Below, one piece after another: positions 35,868-48,488 of a DNA stretch of 64,000 nt. Within the stretch, counting starts at the first letter, position 1; every line of letters starts with the position of its first letter. This stretch comes from Quercus robur (taxonomy: Eukaryota > Streptophyta > Magnoliopsida > Fagales > Fagaceae). The notes below the pieces were generated by a model. That model was not told the DNA's origin and did no database searches. It was given only the letters and a program-made list of their open reading frames with translations. The translations under genes and the position numbers were made by a program. Where the stretch lies: the NCBI RefSeq assembly GCF_932294415.1, contig NC_065538.1:40988843-41052842 (forward strand), read 5' to 3'.

Positions 35868-38800
35868 CTACTGCTTTTGACCACGTAAATGGTCTCGCAT
35901 ATGGATGTGTATTTCTGCCTTGACCACAAGACGCATACGTTTTGAATCCTCCCATAGCAACCCATTCCACTCTCGTGCGTGGTCACAAGCAGCCTCAAAA
36001 ATTTCCTGTCAGACAAAAGACAATCAGATCCAGTAATGGGAATATGAAGATGAACAGATCACTCTAAGATATTTTTACCCTAGAAGGAAATTCATCATAA
36101 TAATGTGCAGGATTCATCTCAACCCTATTCAGATCTGATTCCCACAGCCTAATCTGCCACAGAAGAGTGCATTTCAAAATGTCAGAAGACAAAGAAAAAC
36201 ACGGCAATTCTAATTGCAATAACTAAGAAATTTCAGGAACTTTGTTGTTAAGTAAAATAGCATGGTCAAGTCTGCTATTAATGGACTGCCGGTGGTTACA
36301 TAGAATCACATAAATTGAATCACAAGAAAGGAGCTACAGTATATTTGTTAAATACAAATATGAATATAGAGAACTGAAACCTGATCTGTGACATTTTCTG
36401 GTACAGTTGGTATTCTCTCTGCTACGCGAGGATGAGCATTCTGCTGAAGAAAAGAAATTATCTGCGAATATAGTTCAGGAGTTAATTGAAGCAAAATATC
36501 TACCAGAAAGACAAAATAATGAGAGAAAAGATAATAACATTTTAGCCTTCCAATATTGCAGAACCAGTACAAATGCAACAACACTTTTTGCCCAAAAGAA
36601 TACCAAAATTAATGTGAAAGTAATTTGTGGGTGCATCTTAAGAAAGGGAGGACTGTAGCAAGGTGTTTTGTCCTTGTGCCAACAAGTTTTTTTATTTTAT
36701 TTAAACAATTGAACCTGCCTATGTCTCTTCCATGGTGGTATAATAGTACAAACCACTAACAGATCAAGACACCTACATTATGTGCATGTTGAAAAGAGCA
36801 TACCATTATAGCGATTTTGAGCATTTGACCATCTCTTGGATATATCCTCATTGCTAATAGTTATATTCCACTTATTTGTTATAGATTATTCAACCTAATA
36901 GGCAATATCTTTCAAGCCATAAGAAATGTTGTCACAATCCCTAAATAGCCATTACAATTTATAGAGTTGACTGAAGCACTGATGTGAAAAACAGCGCTGT
37001 GCTTGTGTCAGACAAGGATACTGAGCCAACAGGCGGACGTCTGTGTCTAGTACATATCCAGAAAGAAAATAATAATAATAATTGGGACTCAGCCCCAACA
37101 CAGTCAAGACAAGGCTACATAAAAAATTGAGAAAAAAAAAAAAAAAAAAAAAAGAAACAAAATAAACAAAATTTGAATCCTCAGATCTTGTTGGATCTCC
37201 ATTCCAACTACTCATAATGGTCAGATTGGCATAGATTTCACTGGTGCATCTTCGACTTTATACCCAATTGATTGTTGCTTCTCTCTAATTGTTACGGCTG
37301 TGGGTGGTTCTTATATGTAGTATATAGTGCAAAGAACAGTGACGAAAGATAATATTTAAGAAAATGTGGTGACAATGAGAGAAAGAGAGACATTGGCCAC
37401 GAGAGAAATAATAGAAGATCCATATTCCCAAGATAATTTCATCACAGCAATGATTCTTCAAATAATTTTCCAATTGAAACTAAAAAAATTGACAAGCAGT
37501 AAGATCCCAACATGTCAATTCAGATTGACCAACATGCAACTTCCTAAGTGAAATGGTTGAATTAGCCTCAGTTAAAAGGTACTTGTGGGTTTGGATTAAC
37601 TTATTCAGGCAAAGGATGAAAGAAATACAAATTACCTTATTGTAAACTAAAAGGATGATTGGACAGGCAAACAGGGACGTGGACATAGAAAAGTTTGAGT
37701 GGCATACAATAATCCATAATGCTAATCCAATTAGTTGGGATTAAGACTAAGTTGAGTTGTAAACTAAAAGGTAGATGAGAGTGGACTAGAAATCAATACT
37801 TGCCTGATCTGCTGTAATACCATTTTCGAAAGCATTATACAAACTTTCTTTTGTGATTGCTCCAACTATAAGATTCGGAAGTTGATACTCTACCCTGCAT
37901 ATATAAACACAATACTTTTCATCTCAGAGATGATTAACATATATAAAAAGACCACCTGGATTCTCAGGCAAGCAGGATGGTGATAAAGATCGAAGTGCAT
38001 AAATAATAAGTAGTCAAACTCCACTGTATAAACAGATATAGGCAATTCAAGTCATAAATTCCATTAAAGTAATACAAAGGAGAGAGTTGATTTTTAGACA
38101 AAAGACAATCTATATCCCATGATTAAAAATAAAAATAAATATATAAATTGATATCATAACAGCTATTTATCAACACTCAGTATTTCTAGATTTTTTTTTT
38201 TTTTTTTTAAATGACTTCAAATAGCCATAAAAATCATTTTTGGGGTTGGTCATGGATCCTCAACAAACTAGCTAGGGTTGGCCATATGTATTCTTTTTTT
38301 CTGTTCTATTTTATTCGAAGTACTTCCTTAGTTAACATGTTCTTTTTTCCTACTTCTATTAACGTTAATTTTGGTCTTCCTTTATCTTTTTTCACTCCAT
38401 TAACTTGAATCAACTCACTCTTTTTCACAAGTGCATAAATCACTCTTTTCTAAAAATGATCAACTACCTCAAGCGACTCTCCCTAATTTTTTCATCAATA
38501 GGGATCATCCCTATCTTTAAATGAATTTCCTCATTTTGAATTTTGAATCTTATCTTTTCTTGTATTTCCAGTTATCCATCTTAACATTCTTATTTTGAAC
38601 TACACTCATTTCATGAATATTCCTTCTTAACAACCCAAAATTTAGTACCATAAAGTCTAGCTAGTCCTATAGCAATATTTAAAAATAAAAAATAAAAAAG
38701 AGAAAAAGAACCTAATAGGTATTCAACTATCACACAATACTCAATCTCTCCATCTTTGCGAATTATTGCACCAAGATGTCAAAGACTATAGCTCTTTGGT

Positions 38801-41800
38801 GTCTTTTGACTATTAAGTCTTATAGTACAATTATCTTTGTTTCTACTTGTTATTGGACTTACATTCCATGTACTCTATTTTTATTCTACTTAACCAAGGG
38901 ACTTCCTCTTGAATCGATTTAGTGAACTCATTCGTCGCTAGTGCAAAAGAGATATGGACTTAATGTCAATCCTTGATGCAAATGTCTAAACTCAACTGTG
39001 ATGCCTCCACTTGTTCTCATACTAGTTGCAGCTCCATCATACATATCCTAAATCAACTTAATAAATTTAGAGGAACTCATTTCTTTTTCAAAACCCACCA
39101 CATAATTTCAGTAGGGACTGTCTCATATGCTTTCTCTATGTCAATAAAAACCTTATACAGATCCTATATTTTTCCATTAGACGTTTAAGTAAAGGAAATA
39201 GCATTCATTGTGGACCAGTGACCACCCTAGCATATAACTAAATTGATTCTCCAACATTGTTGTTTTGCATCTTAACCCATGTTCAGTTACTCTCTATCAA
39301 AGTTTCATAGTGTAACTCCTAAATTTAATTTCACAATAATTTGTAAGGTTTTAAATATCTCCACTGTTCTTGTAAATCGGTACCATATTCATCTATTCCT
39401 CCTCCCAGTACTTTTAGACCTCATCCAGTGATAATTGAAAAGATAACAACAATCTCATAAAACACTTTAAGACCATTCTAACAGTCTTATTAAAATTAAT
39501 AAACCCACAAATGAAGCTTGCTTAGGAGAAAACATTGAACCCAGAAAAAAAAAAAAAGAGAGACTACCAAAACCCTATCAAGCAAATTGCCTGGCATACC
39601 TTGAGAAAAGACGTAGAATTTCACAATGCAACTTTGAAGTAGAGTACGCATACAACCTAAAATTTGTTTCCACAACAACAAATCCCTGGGCAAAGAGAGA
39701 AGAAGCAAGAGCCTAAATATTAATTTACAAATTTTTATCCACTACATATTTATAGAAGTGAGGACTGAGGAGAAAAAGACTATTATAATACAAGCTGAAC
39801 AAGGGAAAAGAAATATAATCAAAGTGACAACAGGATTTTATCAAGTCTAAGGTTTATATGAGACAAAAAAGATTCACAGGAAGAAAATTATAACAGGCAG
39901 AAGCTCTCAGATAAATGACTCCCTGTATGATGAACAAAATAGCTCCAACAAACCCAATCCATCCTATCAATCAGTTTTCAGGACTGTGAATGCCAGAGAG
40001 GCTAAAAATCCAAAATAGCTCAACAACAGAAAATGATGGTAACTACTAATCAGTTTTCAGGACACCATCGTAGAAAATGATGGTAACTACTAATGGTGCC
40101 AACAAATAATAGCAAGGACAGATATTCAATTATATAAATTTTACGTTAAGAACATCCAAATCCCATGTTCATAGAGATATAGGATTTGTGATAATCTATT
40201 TCTGCCTTCTCCAACAAGTTTTCTGTACTGTTTGTGGCTATAATGGTACAAAAGAAGAACTGATGAACAAATACAATCAGTTTTGAGGCTTCATTGTAAA
40301 ATACAGCAACACCAGGCTAATTGCAGGAGCTAGTGGGGCGCAAGACATGTACACAGAGGATATTACAGAACCAAGCCAGCAAGAGCATACAGGCACAGGT
40401 AACATACCCTTTGTCACAAATCAAAACAATAATGCCAACCATATGCATAGAAAGTGTAAGTTGGTTATTGTCTTCTACTCAGGAGTAAGGTTTTCAACTG
40501 GGAGACAGTGATATCACAAACATACAATAATGATGAGTGGAATCAAATGCAACCACAAAGACAACGGCAGACAAACAACAAAGGATAAATCTATTGATCG
40601 AACAATAATTCCTGACTTCACAAAGAACATACTTGTTTCCGTGATGATGAATCTGTTAAGCTCACTGAAAGATTGGTAGCTAATTTAGTAGGTATAAACC
40701 AACTCTCTTTCCTGCCCTGTACACGACACCAAAAGAAAGAAAGAAAATCAAACCTCTTGCAAAGCAACTATTGATCTTTATATGAGGGATAAATGGCACA
40801 TTCTACAGCAAGAATAGCAGAAAACAGAATACCTGCTGAAGTTTTACCAATCCCAAGTCTGTTAGGTCCTTAATCGTATTCCTTTGAACTTCAGTCAATG
40901 TGTTACTATTATATGCCTAAAACACAATAAAAGTGAACAACATTACACCAAGGTGAGATATGCAATAAACAATAAACTTCTTAGAAAGAAGGCAAAAAGG
41001 CCTCGAAATATAACATAAGAAAAAGAAAAGATACAGTTATTTTTCTTTTATAATAGGTGAAAACAACTCACAGACGTGCATATGAGAATCTGTAATCTCA
41101 CTCTTCACCCTTTCTTTACAGGGGCAGTAGATGTTATTTGGTTCAAAGTCCATTCTCACAAAGATACAGAAACTATTAAAGCAACACTAAGGTATATCAA
41201 GGTATATGTAATACCTCACCGGTGACATGAAAGCTAAGCTCTAATAGGAATGAAATTAAATCAGCTGGATCCACACCTCGCTCCTGAAACAAAATTAGAA
41301 AATCCAGATATAAGATGGAACACTGGTATTAGAGATGGGGAACTATTAAACAAAGGAACTGGGAAGTGAACTACCAAAGAAAATCTCACTATCCATACCT
41401 CAGAATTAGAGATGTATTCTCTGATGATGTACCAAAGTTGTGCATTGGTGTCCATCAGCTGTATTTTGCACAGATAAAAAATAATTTCAAGTAAAACACA
41501 ACATAATAAGTGCAAGCAGCTCATGAATCATAAGATGCATACCAAGAACTGGAAACCACTATCAGTTAATCGCGGAGCTTCTTTATCCCTGTACAAATGC
41601 ACATACACAGCACAATACCAGATATAAGACACAGTAAGCCCATACTACACAACAAACAGGGGAATGTAAAATGACTGCAAGAAAATAAAATAATACGAGA
41701 GAAGACCTTTGACTCAAAAGGCCTCTCTGGAAAACTTTCATCATGGAAGAGCTGATATTCGATGGCCTTTCAGCTTGAGCCGAGCTTATAAGTTGGAGCA

Positions 41801-44256
41801 AGAAACACTAATTTAACACAATAGCAAGTCACAAGAGAGTCTAGCTTTAATCAAGAAACTGAACAACGGGTAAATTCAAAAAGTGAAATTAATTTCACTC
41901 ACACAGAATAACATGGTGAATAAGAGTCAGAGAAAATTTTCAAATACATGCACAAATAAAACAGACAACAGAAACATATAGTTGAGCTTCACACCTCCCA
42001 TTGTCCAATGGCATACACATCAAGTTCCTCCACGCTTGGGAGCCTCACGGTTATGTTAGAAGGCATTGGTTCCCTTGGCAAAACTTCACTGCCATATCAA
42101 ATAATAAGGTCACGTGCCAAATAAGATTAAAACATCTTGAGCACTGTAATTAGCCAAACATAATTGAATGCAGGATCATATTTTTAATTTTATTTATGCC
42201 ATTGATAAAATAAGATTTTAGGCATTCAATTTAAACTAATATGGTAACTCTAACAACCTATAAGCAATCTGAGGCCATAAATTAAATACATTCATGACCA
42301 AACATGGAAGCAAATGGTGAAAGTAAAAGGAAAAAGAGCAGTGCATGTTATATTTTACAAAGCTACACATCCAAGGTTGTGATTTGTATTCTATGGGGGT
42401 TGGATGGAGGAAAAACAGGAAAAGAAGGTTTCTATTTCATAGCTTTTGTCAAAACTTTACCCTGAGTTGAATCCTTTAGAACTCCACATTGTATCTAATA
42501 AAGATCATGTAATGCCTGTATGAGTTATGTACAGTATACATGAAACACGGTAGATTTATCTTATTTTCTGTAATTATTAGATTCTCAAGTCCCAAAGACC
42601 CACAAAAGAATCCCCAAAGGAAAGAAACACATTCATTTAAGCTAACTGATATAGAGAATAAAAGTCAGATTTATGAATCTAAACTCACCCATGTGTTAAA
42701 AGCTTTTGGAGGTTTGTCTGAAATGTTGGATTGATTTTGTAAGTTGTTTCCTTTCTCCTGCCAGTAAAACATGAAGTTCATTAACAATGCAGACAGAATA
42801 GATTTTGATTCAAAACTATACTCCAATAATTTAAAAATGATTATTAGAAAGATAATAGTAGTGAAAGTCATTTCAAGAGATATATACAAATTATATGGCA
42901 CATTTATCAAAAACAAAAACATTCAAAAAAAAAAAAAAACTAAAAGACTGGAAAGTTGTGGCACTTTATAACTTTCAACAATATGCAACTCATATAAACG
43001 TACTTATAATTCCAAAAAAATTAAAATTAAAATGAAAGTGGACAACCTTTGGGAGTACTCACATTATGAGGGAGAACTGAAAAAATTATGTTTTCATTCT
43101 TTGAAGAAAAAAAAAGGAAGGTATGATGACATTTCAAGCAATGTCATGCAGTCAAGAGTAAATCTCAGAGATCAGGGAACACAAAAAACTGAAATCCAAA
43201 CATGTTTTCTTTCTCATATCCCCAGTTTACCGCAAAATAAGGCATTGCAATATGATGGGCAAGCGCATAGATGTCCAATGAAACTAAGTCAAACTCAAAT
43301 ATTTCACAGCCTTATTGTAAATGTTTTCATGGTACAGAAAATATTCCATCCTAAGAGGTAGTATATCCCAATAAATTCGTTTCTTGTTTCAATGTTTTAG
43401 GACAAATTTGGTTCTTATTGGGTTAGATTAAAAGAAAAAAGGTTCTTAAAACAGTTAATCTCCTCGGCAATCTAACTCTTTTATTTCTAATTTCTCTTTT
43501 ACAGTTTCAAATAAACAGGAAGACACCATATATATATCAAAAAATTCTTCCATTTTCAAATGAAATGTTGTGTAAAGAGAAGCTGGCCGCATACCTGTCA
43601 ACAGTTTCAGTGAATACCCTTAACTGAATCAACCTATCAATCGCAACTCTATGCTTTGAGGACCCATCAGGAAGTACCCACACCTCCATTGACTTGGCAG
43701 TTATCGGAGAATCAATGTATAACATTTGTAAAACATACTTCTTGGCCAAAGGTGGCAGAGACCTGAGAAACTCACCCAAACACAAAAAAAAAAAACCCAC
43801 ATATGTCTCAGAGAACTTGGCATTTGACATCAACTTCATAACCCATTCAGCCAAAAAAAAACAAAATTTGCACAATAACTCTCTAGGACTGAATGCTACT
43901 AATGAATAAGGAGTTTCCTCTTGTTCTTGGTTTTTCTTTTTTTTTTTTAATCGAAACATATTAACTAAAACTATTTAATCCCAACATCAGGAATTGATAT
44001 TCAAGTCATTTGTGTGTATATGTATATATATAAATAAAAGATAAACTAGGTCTGAAGCAATCACATTATTAAAACTGAAGAAGCAAATAGCAACAAAACC
44101 TCTAAAAGTAAAACCAAAGTGAATGAAAGGGAAAGGGAGGGACCTGAGAATGGCTTCGCAGATGAAAGCGTTGTCGTAGAGCTTGTCAAGCTTCATGGCC
44201 GGCAAGGACGCCACCATGTCCATGAAATTCTTCGCTATTATCTTTACCTCTGGCAT
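35868..44256 (-). CDS. TFB2: TFIIH core subunit TFB2 (p52/GTF2H4), 452 aa, 15 exons
   Basis: Core TFIIH subunit that anchors and stimulates the XPB helicase in transcription initiation and nucleotide excision repair. Exons in coding order: 44256-44144, 43762-43595, 42757-42689, 42088-41995, 41807-41707, 41588-41543, 41458-41399, 41283-41215, 40916-40833, 40716-40633, 39685-39600, 37894-37804, 36461-36381, 36153-36079 and 36005-35868. They sum to 453 codons including the stop, in consistent phase, the length I recall for the Arabidopsis protein. Hallmarks are the start MPEVKIIAKNFMDMVASLP, LPPLAKKYVLQMLY in exon 2, SSSMMKVFQRGLLSQR in exon 5, MDTNAQLWYIIREY in exon 7, and a C-terminal Tfb2_C part (VPENVTDQIRLWE, EFPSR). 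Fourteen introns are expected: thirteen are GT-AG and intron 12 is GC-AG (CAG|GCAAGT). Intron 11 hosts a LINE relic. The 5' leader has a GA-rich run near 44262-44277. The gene appears intact. Confidence 0.96.
38250..39480 (-). mobile_element. RTE-type LINE reverse transcriptase relic in TFB2 intron 11
   Basis: Read on the minus strand, same sense as TFB2, the segment around 39170-38900 gives a degraded reverse transcriptase with FIDIEKAYETVP and WWVLKKK followed by MYDGA-like and RTSGG-like words, the pattern of plant RTE-clade LINEs. An LMEKYR-like match just upstream fits the same protein. Multiple stops interrupt every frame. No poly-A tail or target duplication was found, so the limits are approximate. 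It is an old fragment removed with the intron. Confidence 0.7.
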
Positions 44257-45089
44257 TCTGATCTCTCTCTCTCTCTATCGATCAAGCTTGCTTAGGGTTT
44301 TGAATGAAGCAAAAGGTTTTAAACTGTAGAAAAGTGAGAACTTGAGCGACCGATATCGTTTCGGAACTCTGACTTATGATGCTTCTCTTCTCATCACTGT
44401 AAGACTATAAAGACTGTAACTCTTAAAAGGTGTTCGTTCTAATATGTCCTGCGTTAATTGCGAGATGGGGAAGAAGGAATTTTTTCTTTTTTTCTTTTTT
44501 TTTTTTTTGGGTGAAAGAAAATTTACCACTGCTACTTAAAAGCCGTAATTGCGTAGTGGCTATTTTCTTTATGACATGTTTTTTAATTTTTTTAATTATT
44601 TTTTGAGTAAGAACCAACAAGCTTTAAACTTTATAATAATGGCATATAATTCCATGCAAACGCATAGATACCTTTAAAATTTTTATTATAAAAATATAAA
44701 TAATTAGTCAAATTAATTTTTTTTTTAAAGCATGTAACACATGCATTCATACATACATATACATTTAAAATTAAACAAATTTTATCATAAAATATAGATG
44801 ATTAGTCAAATTATTATTTTTAAAGTAAACATAATTAGTCCCATATTAAAATTCTTAAATAAATTTAATACTACTTATGATTATTTTTTTTTCTTCTAAT
44901 TTTTAATAAAATAAAAAGTGTGGTGATTTTTATTTTATTTATTTTTTGAGAAACATATGGTGATTTTTATTGAGTATATTTGATTATTTTTTTTTATTTT
45001 ATAGTTCGTTGATATTAGATTCTTATTGTTTTGCACTCATTAACTCACTTGACACAAAGATAAAAAATAAAATAAAAAATAAAACCGAA

Positions 45090-45540
45090 GTACACACATG
45101 GCACAAGCTTAAGTCGATAATTATGGTATAGTTTTCACATAAATTTAGACACATGACGCAAAATTAGATTATAATTTCAAATTCTAATTCAATTTTCTCT
45201 AATCTTTACCTATTAATATATATATAACTTATAAATTTGAATTTGTTTTTTTAGTTGTATGATTATGTTTTTTATGGTTTATTATATTGGACTCCTCGTT
45301 TTCTACACTAAATTAACTAATTTGGCACAAAAATTTAAAATTTTAGATTAGATGGGACACATTACGTAAAATTAAACTCTAATTGATATTCAATTTTTAC
45401 ACTAAATTAACTCACTTGGTACAAAATTCTAAAATTTAGATTAGATGAGACACATGGCGTAAAATTAGACTCTAATTAAAATCCAATTTGAAATTTAATT
45501 GGATTTTCTCTCTGTTTTACCTATTATTATATATATAGAT
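45090..45540. repeat. Diverged tandem repeat, about 3-4 units of about 100-150 bp
   Basis: The words ACACATGGCGTAAAATTAGA, TAATTCAATTTTCTCTAATC and CTCACTTGGCACAAA recur in the same order near 45090-45220, 45310-45400 and 45400-45500, ending in TA-rich runs (45217 and 45528). The function is unknown. Confidence 0.6.
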
Positions 45541-45599
45541 ATATAGATTGATATTTGATTAGTGACCACAATTCGACTTCCTATAACCGCTCTAAAAAT

Positions 45600-45845
45600 A
45601 GGCCCTTATGAGGTGCGATATCAAATATCATAAAAAATTTGAGTGTCTTTCTTATTATCAATTAGTTTTGAGGTGGAGTAGCACGACTTATGATTCGACA
45701 AATGGTATCAAAACCAAAGTTATGATATCAAATGTCAAAAAAAAAAAATTGAGCGTCTTTCTCATCACTAATTGGTTTTTTTAGATGAAATGGCACAACT
45801 CGTGGTTCAACAAATGGTATCAAAGCCAAAGTTATGAATTCTAGT
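45600..45845. repeat. Direct repeat of about 125 bp
   Basis: A block with GAGTGTCTTTCTTATTATCA, then GGCACGACT-like words and ACAAATGGTATCAAA, occurs at about 45640-45715 and again at about 45750-45830. The GGTATCAAAGCC word resembles a tRNA-Met primer-binding site of copia elements, but no LTR boundary could be drawn. Confidence 0.55.
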
Positions 45846-46151
45846 CACAAGAATGTCATTTTAAGGGAGGGATTTTTGGGGCTCACAATTCAACATTCAA
45901 TATTGCAATTTAGATTATGGAATTGATGCCCCCCGACCCCCCCCCCCCCCCCCAAAAAGAAGACTGAAAAGATATGTGTTTTATTCATGAAAAATCACAC
46001 ATCTTTATCAACATTAGCAAAGTACAACAAATGCATGGGATAGATTCAACCATATCCTCATAACATCAACCACAATTAAACAACCTAGGAGTGAACAGTC
46101 CCTCACCTTTATAGTAAATTATAAATTCCTTCAATAAAGACATAGAAGTTT

Positions 46152-46814
46152 GGGTTTTTTTTTTTCCCCTAATTTAACAACAAAATGCTAACAATTTCGT
46201 TAGATAGCATCGTTTCCAAACTATTTAGGAAACTAACATCTCAAGCCTCTTAAACTCGAGTTCACTATAGCAAATCGAGTCTGTAAGACTCGAGTTCCAT
46301 ATGGAACTTCCTTCAAACCCAAATATCCCACTGCAAACAGACCAACCCAGAGAACACAAAAAACGAATCTGGAGATAAACCAAACCAAAAAACACAGAAA
46401 ACAAACCTTTGGTGCCGAGATCAACAAACCCAAGCCACTCCAATGCCAAGATTGTCAAACCCAAGCCACTCCAGTGCCAAGAACGCCAAACCCAGTGCCA
46501 AGAAAGTGATTTTTGGGTTTGGGTTTTTGCTTCGATTCTGAAATTGTTATTTTGGATTTGGGTTTTTGCTTCACTTTTGAGATCGTTATTTTAAGGGAAG
46601 AACTATTTTGAGTTTTGGGGGCTTGGAAGAAAAGAGTGGAATGGCAGTGGAGGAAAAAAAGAAGAAGAAAGGAGCAGGAACTCGAGTTTCTTAAGCTCAA
46701 ATTGTTAGAGTAACTCAAGTCTAACAAACTCAAGATGCTAGTTTCTTAAATAATTTGGAAACGTTGCTAACTAAAAAAATTGTTAGTAAAATTGTGTTAT
46801 TTTGAAAAAAATCC
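46152..46814. mobile_element. Mutator-like (MULE) MITE, 663 bp, 9-bp TSD
   Basis: Long inverted ends of about 100 bp (for example CGTTTCCAAACTATTTAGGAAACTA near 46208 against its complement near 46740-46765; shorter words pair all along) are flanked by TAGAAGTTT (46143-46151) and TAGAAATTT (46815-46823), a 9-bp duplication with one mismatch, as expected for Mutator-type elements. The interior has CTCGAGTT-type short palindromes and a small tandem repeat of a CCAAGCCACTCCA unit at about 46430-46500. No transposase. Confidence 0.8.
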
Positions 46815-46823
46815 TAGAAATTT

Positions 46824-47911
46824 GTACTTAATTGGCACGTATTATTGTTAATAGTGTTGTTGGTTTTGTCTATGATTGCACAAGGGAAAATGATAATTGG
46901 GTCAAGTTGAGTTAGGTATTACACCAGATGCAATAACTATAAATAGTTGGCATTGAGGGTAAAAAAAAAGGGTAAAAAGTAAAAATGATAAAAAAAAAAT
47001 TAAATTAAAAAATGAAGAAGATGTTTATGAGTTGAGAGGAGGTAATTGTATGGCCCGATCCTAATCCCTATTGGTCACCAATTTGTCAGTCACCACTCAC
47101 AAGTCAAGACCTATGAAAAGAAAAGGTCAAATGTTTCCGTTAAAGACACAATCAAGCAACAAACTATTCACTATGGTCGTCTCCTGGCAACTATTAGCAA
47201 TCCTCTATTTCATTCACACTTTTCAAAATTAAGATATAGCATTTGATACTAATTAAAAGCCATTGACGAACAAGCTTAGGTGAAGACAATCTTTAGTGAA
47301 ACCATTTTTTTCTCATAACTAGAAAATTAATTAGCCGTGGCTGCTCAACCATGAACATGTGTTGTACACATCGCTATGTTGCCCTGCACTAAAGTTAAAT
47401 CTCACTTTTAACTCTAAGGATGATTATATAACATTATAGTGATACTATAATGATAGATTACACCCTATCCTACCACCAAGGCAAGGATGACTAGATTACA
47501 TGATAGTGATTGCTATAACAACATTTTACACTACCATGACATTGTAGAATGTCGTAAATTGCTTGAAATGTCCATTAGGATCAATTTATAGTCAGAGGAG
47601 CGAGGAACTATTATCCACGCTGTAAATCAGATCCAAATTGAATGAAACTCCTTGGTAATGTTTCTAAGCTGAGAGCTTAGGCTCTACAAAATAAACTCAG
47701 CACACAATGCTGAAGTTGAAGCAGGGCTTTGCAAGAAATCCCACTACCTGGATGCTACTGAAATCTCCAATATCAGCATTGAGCACTACAATTATCATAA
47801 AGTAGGATTAACCTGACACACAATCACAATCCTCTGAGCAGTATAAGTGCAATATCTATTGCTGCAAAATTCTTTAACTTATCCAAGAAGCTTACAAACT
47901 GTCACCACCAT
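46824..47911. other. Non-coding stretch, nothing recognised
   Basis: No gene, RNA or element with clear ends. The sequence is mixed AT-rich. Confidence 0.45.
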
Positions 47912-47914
47912 TTA

Positions 47915-48115
47915 GGATCCGTTTGGAATCTACTTATTTTGCTGAAATTGAAAACTTTTTACTAAAAGTACTGTAGATAAAGGTAAAAATTAGCTAAAAT
48001 AGTACAGTGGGATCCATGAATAGTACCAAAAGGTGCAATAGGATCCATGAATAGTAGCAAAAATATGCTGAATAGTAAAATAAGTTGGCAAAAATAATCT
48101 TTGCCAAACGGACAC
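47915..48115. mobile_element. PIF/Harbinger-like MITE, 201 bp
   Basis: The ends GGATCCGTTTGG and (complement) GTGTCCGTTTGG are flanked by TTA at 47912-47914 and 48116-48118. The interior has two copies of a GGATCCATGAATAGTA word (near 48010 and 48040) and poly-A/T-rich arms. Its compact size and strong ends indicate a high-copy non-autonomous element. It lies about 370 bp beyond the 3' end of the cysteine-rich gene. Confidence 0.85.
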
Positions 48116-48118
48116 TTA

Positions 48119-48488
48119 GTCAATGTATCTATTGAAGAACAGTCTCAATGTATCTATTGAAGTTAAAGAGATACATTCTAAGCTTTTCTTTGATTATATG
48201 ATGAAACTTGCAAAAAGATCCATCAGTGACTTCTCTCTCATCAATATTGAAAGAGCCACCCACATTACACTGGTTATCCATGGTATGCTATCATAAGAAA
48301 AGGATTGAGTACCGGTTAAGTGACATGAAGCTCAAGGAAACTGATGAGGGAAAAGATGGATGAAGAAACTTGTGTTCCTGTAAACAAAAGGGGCCTAAGA
48401 CTGAACTAATCTGCAAAAAGGATATTCCTACAATGCTAAAAAATTGTTAGGGTATACATTTTGTCTTAAAATTATGCTTAGCTTCTCA
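48119..48488. other. 3' flank of the cysteine-rich protein gene
   Basis: Probably contains the 3' UTR of the adjacent minus-strand gene. Nothing else is recognised. Confidence 0.5.

Larger units (their letters stand above)
44257..46142. other. AT-rich intergenic stretch upstream of TFB2
   Basis: No gene. The first ~150 bases contain the TFB2 5' UTR and promoter region, with a CT run in plus orientation. Imperfect tandem copies of a GACACATGGCGTAAAATTAGA-like unit occupy about 45090-45540, and a second direct repeat of about 125 bp lies at about 45600-45840. A C17 run is at 45937-45953. Confidence 0.55.

Noticed and set aside
43032-43361. 109-aa plus-strand frame inside TFB2
   Set aside because: Lies antisense in intron 2 of TFB2, low-complexity lysine-rich start, no family resemblance.
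45785-45845. Copia primer-binding site (GGTATCAAAGCC)
   Set aside because: No LTR ends, no target duplication and no gag/pol nearby; kept only as an observation about the repeat.
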